Part shown: piece by piece, positions 1 to 6,347 of the stretch
Layout: each line of letters starts with the position of its first letter
Numbering within the stretch: the stretch's first letter is position 1
NCBI GenBank assembly: GCA_005878325.1
Contig: VBMR01000114.1
Span: 1 to 8,806 of the forward strand
Reading direction: 5' to 3'
DNA: 8,806 nt
Source: Methanobacteriota archaeon
Lineage (GTDB): Archaea; Thermoplasmatota; Thermoplasmata; RBG-16-68-12
Notes under the pieces: model-generated
Databases searched by the model: none
What the model was told of the DNA's origin: nothing
What the model saw: only the letters and a program-made list of their open reading frames with translations
Position numbers and translations under genes: made by a program

Positions 1-1132
1 GACGCCGTTCCTCGGCCCCGCGCGGAGCCCGCAGATTTCCGAGCTCATCGTCCCGGACTGGTACCTCCTCTTTTCCTGGGGACTCCTCAAGGTCGCGGAC
101 ATCTTCCCCACCTTCACCCTGGGCCCCGGGACCCCGTTCGAGGCGAGGTTCAACGCGGCCTTTTGGGGGGACCTGCTGAGCGCGATCCCGGTCATCCCGC
201 TGTTCATCCTCCCGTTCCTGGACCGGGGCCGCGAGACCCGCCCGGCCAAGGCTCCGGTCCGATCCGCCGTCGGGCTGATGGGCATCGCCTTCGTCTTCAC
301 GTCCTCCCTGTATTCGATCCGGGAGGTCGTGGCCCAGCGCTGGGTTTCGCCGAACGGCGCCGCCCTAATTCCGGATTCCACGATGAAGTGGTTCTTCATC
401 ATCCCACCGGTCCTCGTCGGCCTGACCTCGTACATCGCCCTCCGGCGGCTCGCCTACCAGCCGATGCAGCGCTGGCTCGTCCCCTACGTCGGCGGATTGA
501 CCCTGATCGTCCTCGCGCAGGTCGCGTGGATCTTCGGCACCCCGGGCGGCCTCGGGGCGAACGCACGGCCGTTCCTCATCTACATCGCTGCGGGCGTCGC
601 GATCGTCGTCGTCCCCCTCGTCGTGACGATGGCCTCCCTCTTGCGGGAGCCCGAATCCCGGATCCGCAAGATCTCGACGGTCGCGGGGGCGTTCGGCCTC
701 TTGGGCTTCCTCGTCTATTCGATCGCCTTGTCTTCCTTCGGTCCCCATAACGCGCTCGGGTGGGTCCTCTCCGTCCTCTGGCCGAACATGAACACCCTGG
801 TCTTCATGCCCCTCTTCGGCGTCCTCACGGTCTGGATGGGCACCCGGCGTCCCTACAGCTCGTACGAGTACCTCCTGAACGAATGCTACCAGTGCGGGAA
901 ATGCCACACCGTGTGTCCGGTCACGAAGGTCGAGGACGACGCCCTCGGCGGGCTGAACCTGGTCTACAACACGTTCAAGAAGCAGCACGACGGCGTGCCC
1001 CTGTGGACATGCCTCGCCTGTGACGCGTGCAGCGCCGTGTGCCCTCTGGACATCCAATACAGCGACTACATCCTGGAGGAGCGGGCGAAGGTCCACGCCG
1101 CGACGGTCGCGGACGGGGGTACGCGCGAATGA
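1..1132 (+). CDS. Cytochrome b (C-terminal b/b6 domain) fused to HdrC-like 2x[4Fe-4S] domain, 5'-partial
   Basis: The gene enters from the left edge, with its first whole codon at base 2; 376 residues are visible. Residues 18-21 read PDWY, matching the PEWY quinol-site motif of cytochrome b/subunit IV, and are followed by a helix ending LPFLDR (about residues 47-70), as in subunit IV. About six more hydrophobic segments follow (roughly 90-105, 129-147, 160-178, 189-212, 225-246, 256-279). The soluble C-terminus carries two CxxCxxCxxxCP clusters (Cys 295/298/301/305 and 337/340/343/347), the HdrC/GlpC arrangement. Family knowledge suggests a membrane protein that exchanges electrons between quinone and Fe-S clusters. 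The haem-ligating N-terminal half would lie upstream and cannot be seen. The stop overlaps the next gene's ATG (ATGA), so the two are probably translationally coupled. The domain calls are firm; the partner and substrate are inferred. Confidence 0.85.
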   Translation, partial: TPFLGPARSPQISELIVPDWYLLFSWGLLKVADIFPTFTLGPGTPFEARFNAAFWGDLLSAIPVIPLFILPFLDRGRETRPAKAPVRSAVGLMGIAFVFTSSLYSIREVVAQRWVSPNGAALIPDSTMKWFFIIPPVLVGLTSYIALRRLAYQPMQRWLVPYVGGLTLIVLAQVAWIFGTPGGLGANARPFLIYIAAGVAIVVVPLVVTMASLLREPESRIRKISTVAGAFGLLGFLVYSIALSSFGPHNALGWVLSVLWPNMNTLVFMPLFGVLTVWMGTRRPYSSYEYLLNECYQCGKCHTVCPVTKVEDDALGGLNLVYNTFKKQHDGVPLWTCLACDACSAVCPLDIQYSDYILEERAKVHAATVADGGTRE

Positions 1133-1755
1133 TGGAGACGGAATACGGCCCGGGCCGGACGATCCCGCACCCGGTCATGTTCCGGGTCCTCGATAGCGAG
1201 GCGGAGGACCTCACCGTCCCCGAGATCAAGGTCGAGCACAAGTCGGAGTACGCGTACTACCCGGGCTGCGTCGACTACTACGACGTCGAGATGCAATTCT
1301 CGCACATGAACTACGGCGACACGAACCACGGGATCATCTTCGACTCCTCCGTGAAGCTGCTCCGCGCGGTGGGCATCCAGCCGATGATCTTGGACCGGTC
1401 CTTCATGAAGTGCTGCGGCCACGACCAGCTGTGGCAAGGCAAGGTCGACGTCTTCGAGCGGATGCGGGACTACAACACGAAGATCATCAAGATGCTCGGC
1501 GTCAAGACCTTCATCACGTCGTGCGCCGAAGGATACCGGACGTTCAAGTTGGATTACAAGCTCGACGGCGTCCGGGTCGTCCACATCACACAATTCCTCT
1601 TCGAGCGCGGGCTGCGGATCCCGCCGCAGCCGGAGACCGCGAAGCGCATCCGGGTCGCGTTCCAGGACCCGTGCCGCTCCGGCCGCCAGATGCCGATCGA
1701 CCCACGCGGAAGCGGATGGACGAAGCCGTCGACGTGGACGCGGACTACCTCCTGA
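1129..1755 (+). CDS. HdrB-like CCG-domain iron-sulfur protein, frame broken in second domain
   Basis: The start ATG at 1129 overlaps the previous stop; a second ATG follows at 1132. After about 40 N-terminal residues comes a complete first CCG (cysteine-rich) domain: YYPGC, then KCCGHDQLWQGK, then TSCAEGYRTFK, then HITQFL. These are the cysteine motifs that bind the unusual cluster in HdrB, HdrD, GlpC and GlcF. The second domain begins with FQDPCRSGRQ (codons about 1660-1689), then loses identity and stops at 1755. The rest of domain two, including TACPKC, continues in another frame (next entry). The family usually has about 85 residues from DPC to CPxC; here about 36 can be assembled and the second CCG motif is absent, so roughly 45-50 codons are missing. 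The expected role is the catalytic or terminal Fe-S subunit paired with the HdrC-like domain upstream. Either the gene is mutated or the assembly is wrong here. Confidence 0.75.
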   Translation: MMETEYGPGRTIPHPVMFRVLDSEAEDLTVPEIKVEHKSEYAYYPGCVDYYDVEMQFSHMNYGDTNHGIIFDSSVKLLRAVGIQPMILDRSFMKCCGHDQLWQGKVDVFERMRDYNTKIIKMLGVKTFITSCAEGYRTFKLDYKLDGVRVVHITQFLFERGLRIPPQPETAKRIRVAFQDPCRSGRQMPIDPRGSGWTKPSTWTRTTS

Positions 1756-1952
1756 CCGCGTGCCCGAAGTGCCTCACCCATTTCGGATGCCTGCACCACG
1801 AGAACCGGTGGAGGCCGGGCGAGGAGCGGTATCGGTACAAGGTGATGGACATCACCCAGTTCCTCGCGGAGCGTTTGCCCGGCGAGTACCCGACCGGGAG
1901 CAACGTCGACGCGAAGCGGAAGGAGCCGCCCCTCCCCGGCCGCAGAGGGTGA
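1704..1952 (+). pseudogene. Detached C-terminal fragment of the HdrB-like protein
   Basis: From about 1704 the family signal moves to the frame whose codons start at 1704, 1707 and so on. It reads RKRMDEAVDVDADYLLTACP, the end of a second CCG domain, then KC, and later VMDITQFLAERL, which mirrors HITQFLFERG after the first domain. The frame closes with TGA at 1950-1952, just before the ferredoxin gene. An in-frame ATG at 1716 could initiate a separate 78-residue peptide, but I see no convincing ribosome binding site, and half a CCG domain is unlikely to fold alone. The best reading is one ancestral gene spanning 1129-1952 that has lost an internal piece. Confidence 0.65.
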
Positions 1953-1956
1953 TCGG

Positions 1957-2526
1957 ATGGCGACGTCCACGGCGGTCCGGCCCGCACCCACGCCTCCGCC
2001 CGCGCCGCCCCCTGCCCCCGCGAAACCCGCGGACCCTCTCGTCGCGTACTACCGGGGCGTGCGGCAGATGAACCTGCAGCTCGCAAAGGATCGATACAAG
2101 AACGGATTCAAGGTCCGAACCCAGGAGTACATCCGCGGCCGCGGCACCCTCGCGATCGTCGACGAGGAGATCTGCATGGGGTGCACGCACTGCTTCGACA
2201 ACTGCGCCTTCGAAGCCATCGACATGGTGGACCGCAAGTTCGCCCTCCCGGACTACTCCTACACCTCGCGAAAGGCCATCATCATCGACGACAACTGTGT
2301 GGGCTGCGAAAAGTGCGCGATCGTCTGTCCCGTCGACGCGATTACGATGGTGACGAAGTTCGGCTTCGAGGTGAAGGATGGCCGCGTGGTGTCGACCACC
2401 GCGCCGCCGCCTGTGCCACGTCCCGCGCCATCAGCCGTGCCAGGGAAGCCGGCCGCACCCACGCCGGCGGCCCCCGCGCCCGCTCCCGCGCCCGCAGAAC
2501 CGGACGAGGAACCGGAGGCGGTCTAG
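1957..2526 (+). CDS. 2x[4Fe-4S] ferredoxin with Pro/Ala-rich N- and C-terminal tails
   Basis: This is a 189-residue protein with two CxxCxxCxxxC clusters: Cys 73/76/79/83 (CMGCTHCFDNC, followed by Ala instead of the usual Pro) and Cys 114/117/120/124 followed by Pro. Both should hold [4Fe-4S] centres for low-potential electron transfer. The spacer between clusters is about 30 residues, longer than in a minimal bacterial ferredoxin. Residues about 7-28 and 146-189 are rich in Pro and Ala and probably unstructured. The ATG at 1957 is preceded by GGTGATC (1948-1954), a good match to the archaeal anti-Shine-Dalgarno complement, and only 4 bases separate it from the HdrB-like remnant. It very likely belongs to the same operon as the cytochrome b/HdrC and HdrB genes and acts as an electron carrier or subunit for that complex. 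No signal peptide or membrane segment is seen. Confidence 0.85.
   Translation: MATSTAVRPAPTPPPAPPPAPAKPADPLVAYYRGVRQMNLQLAKDRYKNGFKVRTQEYIRGRGTLAIVDEEICMGCTHCFDNCAFEAIDMVDRKFALPDYSYTSRKAIIIDDNCVGCEKCAIVCPVDAITMVTKFGFEVKDGRVVSTTAPPPVPRPAPSAVPGKPAAPTPAAPAPAPAPAEPDEEPEAV
2514..2518 (+). promoter_or_regulatory. Ribosome binding site supporting the CTG 2528 start
   Basis: GGAGG inside the end of the ferredoxin gene lies 9 bases before CTG 2528. It is the main reason to place the start of the zinc-ribbon membrane protein there. The call is moderate because CTG starts are rare. Confidence 0.4.
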
Positions 2527-2527
2527 G

Positions 2528-2854
2528 CTGTCCGAACCAGAGGCCGCCGCGCCCGTTCTCAAGGCCCGCAAGAAACCTCGGCTCACGTACAAGCAGGAGA
2601 TCCAGACGATTCGGAACCTGCCGCGGGTTCAGCGGGGCATCGTGATCATGAAAATCGCCGGCGTGTTCCTCCTCGCCATCGGGTTCGAAGGGCTCGTGAC
2701 CGCGCAATATTGGTATTCCGTCCTGTTCATCCCTCTGGGGGTGTTCGTCGCGATGCTCCCGATCCGCATCCGGACCGGCGTGTGCATCGCGTGCCAGGGG
2801 CCGTTGCAGCGGGACCAGGCGATCTGTCCGGCCTGCGGCGCCCCGCAGATGTGA
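2528..2854 (+). CDS. Small membrane protein with C-terminal zinc ribbon
   Basis: This is a 108-residue protein if started at CTG 2528. No in-frame ATG or GTG exists before GTG 2642 and ATG 2648, which would remove the basic N-terminal region (LKARKKPRLTYKQEI). GGAGG at 2514-2518 sits 9 bases before the CTG and favours that start, though it is non-canonical. One or two hydrophobic segments lie at about residues 38-58 and 62-78. The tail holds CIAC (86-89) and CPAC (100-103), a CxxC-CxxC zinc ribbon or rubredoxin-like knuckle, ending GAPQM. I do not recognise a named family. Its position directly after the ferredoxin, with 1 base between the TAG and the CTG, suggests an accessory, assembly or anchoring role in the Hdr-like complex; this is inference. 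Confidence 0.6.
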   Translation: MSEPEAAAPVLKARKKPRLTYKQEIQTIRNLPRVQRGIVIMKIAGVFLLAIGFEGLVTAQYWYSVLFIPLGVFVAMLPIRIRTGVCIACQGPLQRDQAICPACGAPQM

Positions 2855-2856
2855 CC

Positions 2857-4287
2857 TCACGGCGCGATGAGCGGTTGTACCACGTGGGCGGCGTCGATCT
2901 CCAGTTTCAGCGAACGAAGGAGGGCCATGCGGCGCAGGAACCCCGGTTCCTCCTCCCATAGGTGCGCAAGGCGGGACGTGAACGCCGCGCCGGGAGTGCC
3001 GGAGACGATCGTGCGGACTCCCTTCGAGAGGTCGTACACCTTGTCGCGGTCCTTCGGGGCCGCGAACGACGGGAAGGCGGAGGCGATTCCCGTGTCCCGG
3101 AGGCTCGCGTAGACGCCCGCCCTCGCGGAGCTCTGGTCGCCGAAGGCACGCACCTTTCCGATGAAGTCGCCCAGGAGCTTCGCGGGGATGCGGACCTCGC
3201 CGACGAAGACCGAGCGGCCCACGGCCTCCGCGGTCTTCCGGTAGGCGGCCGCGGGGACTTCGAAGGGACTCGGGGTCTCCGCCCCTTTCGACTTGAAACC
3301 CGCCATCGCGGCATCCACGGCCTTTTCCCTCGCGGCCAGGCCCGTCGCGGTCGCAGCGAGCGACAACTGGACGGTGAAAGCCTCCGGGGGAACCGCAGGC
3401 CGAAGGGTTTTCGCCGCCACCGCATCGGTGACGTGGACCCAGCCGATGCCGGGACCCGATCGCGAGAGTCGGTCCAGGGCCGCGGAGAGCTTCGGGCCGT
3501 CCTCGAATGAGTAGGTGAGAGTCTTCCGGTTCGCGGGCTTCGCTTCGAGCCGGAGGGCGACCTCCACGGGGACGAAGAACTCCGCCGCAAGGGGCAAGGT
3601 CGCATGGAGCAAGTCGTACGCGGTCCCGTTGTTCGCGACCTCCTCGAAGCCGATGCGCGCCCGGTGCCCGTAGGGAGAGATCGTGCGCAATCCGTTCACG
3701 TAGGTCCCGAAGTCGCCGCGGAACGAGGCGAAGGGGGCGTCGCCGAACAGTCCGTCGCCCACCGCGAAGTCCAAGGGGACCGTGGGCACGAAGGGGACCG
3801 CATGGCCCTTCGAAAGCGCGTCATCGTACAGCTGCTTCCAGGTCGCGCCGACCTGCGCGATCGCCCGGTGGCCGTCCCCCGCGAACTCGATGGCCCCGTA
3901 CGCGCTGAAGTCAAGCTGAACGCCCCGCTGCTCCGGCACGATCCAGTCGTACGTGAGGAGGGCGCGCGGCCGGGGGACGAGGCCAAACTCGCGGGTGCGT
4001 CCGACCCCGAGCTGCGTGCGGAAGTAGTGGTAGTCTTCGGCGTTGAGACCGAGGCTCACGGTGCTCTCCTCCCCGTTCAGGACGCGGACCAGCTTGCGCA
4101 CCTCTCCGTCGTCCTTCACCTTCACGGTCACCCGCGGGACGCGGTTGAGGTCCCCGATCAGGTCCGCGGGGAGGACCCGGTCGTCGCGCACGAACAACGC
4201 GCGGATGAGGGCCTCGCGAATGACCTCCGAGAGCGCGGGGATCTGGACGGCCCTCTCGACATAGTTCCAATCCCGCAGGAGTCCCAT
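2857..4287 (-). CDS. Divergent FAD-binding (PCMH/FAD_binding_4-fold) oxidoreductase subunit, GlcE-like
   Basis: This is a 476-residue protein starting at ATG 4287, one base after the TGA of the upstream FAD oxidase (TGAGATG), so the pair is almost certainly co-translated. A GGTGAG sequence just before the ATG can serve as ribosome binding site. Residues about 125-230 resemble the PCMH/FAD_binding_4 core: a strand leading into VGATWKQLYD (146-155), VPTVPLDFAVGDGLFG (about 167-182), then FGTYVNGLRTISPYG and a late hydrophobic strand ending VEVALRL. The usual pyrophosphate-binding PRGGGTG is not present in clear form, so FAD binding may be weak or lost. The N-terminal 100 and C-terminal 230 residues are not recognisable by eye. 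A canonical FAD subunit followed by a degenerate homologue resembles GlcD plus GlcE of glycolate oxidase. The role as a non-catalytic or structural partner is inferred. Confidence 0.65.
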   Translation of the reverse strand: MGLLRDWNYVERAVQIPALSEVIREALIRALFVRDDRVLPADLIGDLNRVPRVTVKVKDDGEVRKLVRVLNGEESTVSLGLNAEDYHYFRTQLGVGRTREFGLVPRPRALLTYDWIVPEQRGVQLDFSAYGAIEFAGDGHRAIAQVGATWKQLYDDALSKGHAVPFVPTVPLDFAVGDGLFGDAPFASFRGDFGTYVNGLRTISPYGHRARIGFEEVANNGTAYDLLHATLPLAAEFFVPVEVALRLEAKPANRKTLTYSFEDGPKLSAALDRLSRSGPGIGWVHVTDAVAAKTLRPAVPPEAFTVQLSLAATATGLAAREKAVDAAMAGFKSKGAETPSPFEVPAAAYRKTAEAVGRSVFVGEVRIPAKLLGDFIGKVRAFGDQSSARAGVYASLRDTGIASAFPSFAAPKDRDKVYDLSKGVRTIVSGTPGAAFTSRLAHLWEEEPGFLRRMALLRSLKLEIDAAHVVQPLIAP

Positions 4288-4288
4288 C

Positions 4289-5809
4289 TCACCCCCCCTT
4301 CGAGGCCTCGTAGGTCCGCACGAACCGGTCGCGGGTCGGCTTCGCCCGCCGGAGGAGCGCCGCGACTTCCAGGCCGATCGCCATGCCCGGAGGCGGGATG
4401 GCGCGAATCCCAGGCCAGGGATACTTCGTCCACACTTCGAAGGTCTTCCCCCCGTTGATTTTCTTCCGGGGGTCAAAGACGCCCTTCACGGCAGAATATG
4501 CACCCGTCGCGTTTCCGTGCATCTTCCGAAGGTTGAAGACGAGGAACAGGCCCAAGCCCATCGAATGTCCGCCGAGCTTGAACGCGGCGTCGCCCATCCG
4601 CTTCACGAATCCGAGCGCCGTGCCGCCGGAGGGCTTCGTGTCGTCCATCAGGACATACGGCTGGAGGGCGGCGGTCGTCGTGTCGACGAGATGCGCCTGG
4701 ACCGAGCCGTTCAGCTTGAGCTTGTCCCGCAGCCGCAAGGCGGTCTCCACGGCTTCTGGGAGTCGGCGGAGAGGGACGAGGTTGTACGAGATCGTGAGGC
4801 CGCGGCTCAGGCGGCGCGCGCTGTAGTTGTTATAGCGCTCCCGCCACAGCCCCTCTCCGACGGTGGGAGGGAGCTTCGTGCCCGAATACTCCTTCGCAAG
4901 GGCGTCGAGGGTCTTCTCCTGGTCCGAGACCTCGTCCTTCGATCCTTGGACGGCCACGAGCGCGAGGTCGACCGGATCGGGTGAGTCCGGCCGCAGGGCG
5001 CGTTCGAACACGAAGTGGTCCCGGTCGATGAGGGCCGCATGGTACGGAGCGAGGCCTGCGTCGACGATTCCCTTGAGGTAACGGGCCGCGGCGGCGGGTT
5101 CGGCAAAACCATAGGTCACGGGCTTCGTGACCTCGGGCTTCGGGACGAGACGCAACACGGCCTTCGTGATGATGCCGAGCGTCCCTTCGGCGCCGAGGAA
5201 AAGGGGCGTGAGGTCCGCGAGCTGGCCGCCCGCATCCGCGGCCGCCGCGGTCTTGAGCAGGCTTCCGTCCGGCAGGATGACCTCCAAGTTGGCGACGGAG
5301 TCCCGCAGGCTCCCACCCCGCAATCCTCCGAATCCCACGCTGGCGGAATTGATCGCGCCGCCGACCGTGCTGCCGATCGCGTTCAGGGGAACGGTGCGGA
5401 GGGCGAACCCTTTCGACTCCACATGATCCTCGAGCTCCTTCCAGGTCACCCCGGCCTCCGCGGTTACGGTCCGGCCGTCCGGGTCCAGGCCGACAACTCG
5501 GTTCATCCGCCTCATGTCGAACAGGACGCCCCCGCGGTTCGGGACGGACCCACCATACCAGCCGGTGCCCCCGCCCCGCGGCGTGATCGGGAGCAGGCTC
5601 TCATCGCTCAGCTTGACGAGGGCGGAGACCTCCTCGCTCGTCTTCGGTAACGCGACGAAGTCCGGGTAGAGGCGCCATTGGAGGAGAGCGATCTTCGGGA
5701 CGGAGGCGAAGTCGTGGCTGTACACCATTCGCTCGAATTCGGAACGCGCGACGCGCTCGGGTCCCAGGGTGTTCAGAAGCCGGCGATACGCATAATCCAG
5801 GTTCGCCAC
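4289..5809 (-). CDS. FAD-linked oxidase of the VAO/GlcD type (FAD/FMN-containing dehydrogenase)
   Basis: This is a 506-residue flavoprotein with clear FAD_binding_4 motifs: TPRGGGTGWYGG (76-87), AEAGVTWKELEDHV (117-130), STVGGAINSASVGFGGLRGG (147-166) with SLRDSV after it, and FLGAEGTLGIITKAVLRLVP (204-223). The C-terminal FAD-oxidase domain ends with FDPRKKINGGKTFEVW (445-460), matching the common DPxxxxNPGK ending. Relatives oxidise 2-hydroxyacids such as glycolate or lactate, or alkylglycerone phosphate. The C-terminal metal-binding signatures of the D-lactate/2-hydroxyglutarate group are altered: HxGDGNxH is replaced by AHLVDTTTAAL, and SGEHG by GGHSM. The substrate therefore cannot be named. 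The start is GTG 5809, chosen because GGAGGT lies 6 bases upstream. No signal peptide is seen, so it is cytoplasmic, perhaps membrane-associated through partners. It forms a tandem pair with the next gene and faces the Hdr-like operon. Confidence 0.88.
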   Translation of the reverse strand: MANLDYAYRRLLNTLGPERVARSEFERMVYSHDFASVPKIALLQWRLYPDFVALPKTSEEVSALVKLSDESLLPITPRGGGTGWYGGSVPNRGGVLFDMRRMNRVVGLDPDGRTVTAEAGVTWKELEDHVESKGFALRTVPLNAIGSTVGGAINSASVGFGGLRGGSLRDSVANLEVILPDGSLLKTAAAADAGGQLADLTPLFLGAEGTLGIITKAVLRLVPKPEVTKPVTYGFAEPAAAARYLKGIVDAGLAPYHAALIDRDHFVFERALRPDSPDPVDLALVAVQGSKDEVSDQEKTLDALAKEYSGTKLPPTVGEGLWRERYNNYSARRLSRGLTISYNLVPLRRLPEAVETALRLRDKLKLNGSVQAHLVDTTTAALQPYVLMDDTKPSGGTALGFVKRMGDAAFKLGGHSMGLGLFLVFNLRKMHGNATGAYSAVKGVFDPRKKINGGKTFEVWTKYPWPGIRAIPPPGMAIGLEVAALLRRAKPTRDRFVRTYEASKGG

Positions 5810-5815
5810 GCGCCG

Positions 5816-5821
5816 ACCTCC
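5816..5821 (-). promoter_or_regulatory. Shine-Dalgarno site fixing the GTG start of the FAD-linked oxidase
   Basis: On the minus strand GGAGGT lies 6 bases before GTG 5809. This full anti-Shine-Dalgarno core match supports the non-ATG start and implies that the gene has a leadered mRNA, unlike the molybdenum protein and nuoA. Confidence 0.7.
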
Positions 5822-5851
5822 CGAGGACGGGCGCGGGTAGCCTCTTACTTC

Positions 5852-5860
5852 GGATAAAGG
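5852..5860 (-). promoter_or_regulatory. Candidate archaeal TATA box for the FAD-oxidase pair
   Basis: The 75-base gap between tatA and the FAD oxidase contains CCTTTATCC on the minus strand. Its centre is about 47 bases before GTG 5809, which would place transcription start near 5830 and leave a leader of about 20 bases that includes the GGAGGT site. The match to the archaeal TATA consensus is only fair. Confidence 0.4.
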
Positions 5861-5884
5861 TGTCGCGCTTATCTGGAGGAACGC

Positions 5885-6289
5885 TCAGACGTTCAGGGCT
5901 TTGATGATCTGTTCCCGGAGTCGCTGGACGTCCGCGCCAGTGTTGTACACGCCCACGGCCTGCGCCGCGGAGATGACCTCATCGTCCGGCGCCTTGTCCA
6001 CGGCGCGTGCGATGTCGAGCTTCAACTGCATCTCGCTCCGACCCGACGTCGGGATCCGGAGCGCGCTGGCGGCCTTCTCGACCTTGGCCCGCGCATCCCG
6101 CACGTCCATTTGCGAGAGCTCGGACGAAATCTCCCTCTCGACCTCCATCTTGCCCCGACGGAATTCGCCCATGGCCCGACCGACGCCGCGGAACAGTTCC
6201 GGGAGCTTCTGGGGGCCGAACAGCAGGAGGACCGCGATGATGATGAGGATGATGATCCACTCGAATCCTCCCGGCAGCTGAGCCGTCAC
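5885..6289 (-). CDS. tatA: Sec-independent (Tat) translocase pore subunit TatA/TatE with extended C-terminus
   Basis: This is a 134-residue protein with the TatA signature: a short N-terminus, one membrane helix (about residues 10-24, mostly Ile/Leu), then FGPQKLPELFRGVGRAMGEF (24-43) as hinge and amphipathic helix, then a charged, probably helical stretch (44-75). TatA oligomers form the route for folded proteins across the cytoplasmic membrane, recruited by the TatC receptor complex. Residues about 84-134 form an additional compact-looking segment (ending LREQIIKALNV) not found in a minimal TatA of 60-90 residues. The start is GTG 6289; no ATG precedes the helix, and a G-rich stretch about 12 bases upstream is only a weak ribosome binding site. 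It lies 58 bases downstream of tatC, probably on the same transcript. No separate TatB is present in the window. Confidence 0.9.
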   Translation of the reverse strand: MTAQLPGGFEWIIILIIIAVLLLFGPQKLPELFRGVGRAMGEFRRGKMEVEREISSELSQMDVRDARAKVEKAASALRIPTSGRSEMQLKLDIARAVDKAPDDEVISAAQAVGVYNTGADVQRLREQIIKALNV

Positions 6290-6347
6290 GGTGCCGGCCG
6301 AAACCCCCGCCGTGGCATCACCCGGAAACCGTCGAAGGTCCCCGGGG

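Noticed and set aside
365..1096. Open frame on the minus strand opposite the cytochrome b/HdrC gene
   Set aside because: Composition is typical of an antisense shadow (Asp/Arg/Gly/Val-rich) and the plus-strand frame has clear motifs.
2854..2857. Possible terminator between the convergent operons
   Set aside because: Only 2 bases separate the opposing stop codons and no hairpin or oligo-T tract is visible; overlapping transcript ends are likely but not shown.
3604..4458. Long open frame on the plus strand opposite the divergent FAD gene
   Set aside because: It encodes Arg/Gly/Pro/Asp-rich sequence with no domain and mirrors the high-GC third positions of a well-supported minus-strand gene.
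6236..6257. GATGAT-type repeat resembling a microsatellite
   Set aside because: It is the coding sequence of the Ile-rich membrane helix of TatA (runs of ATC codons).
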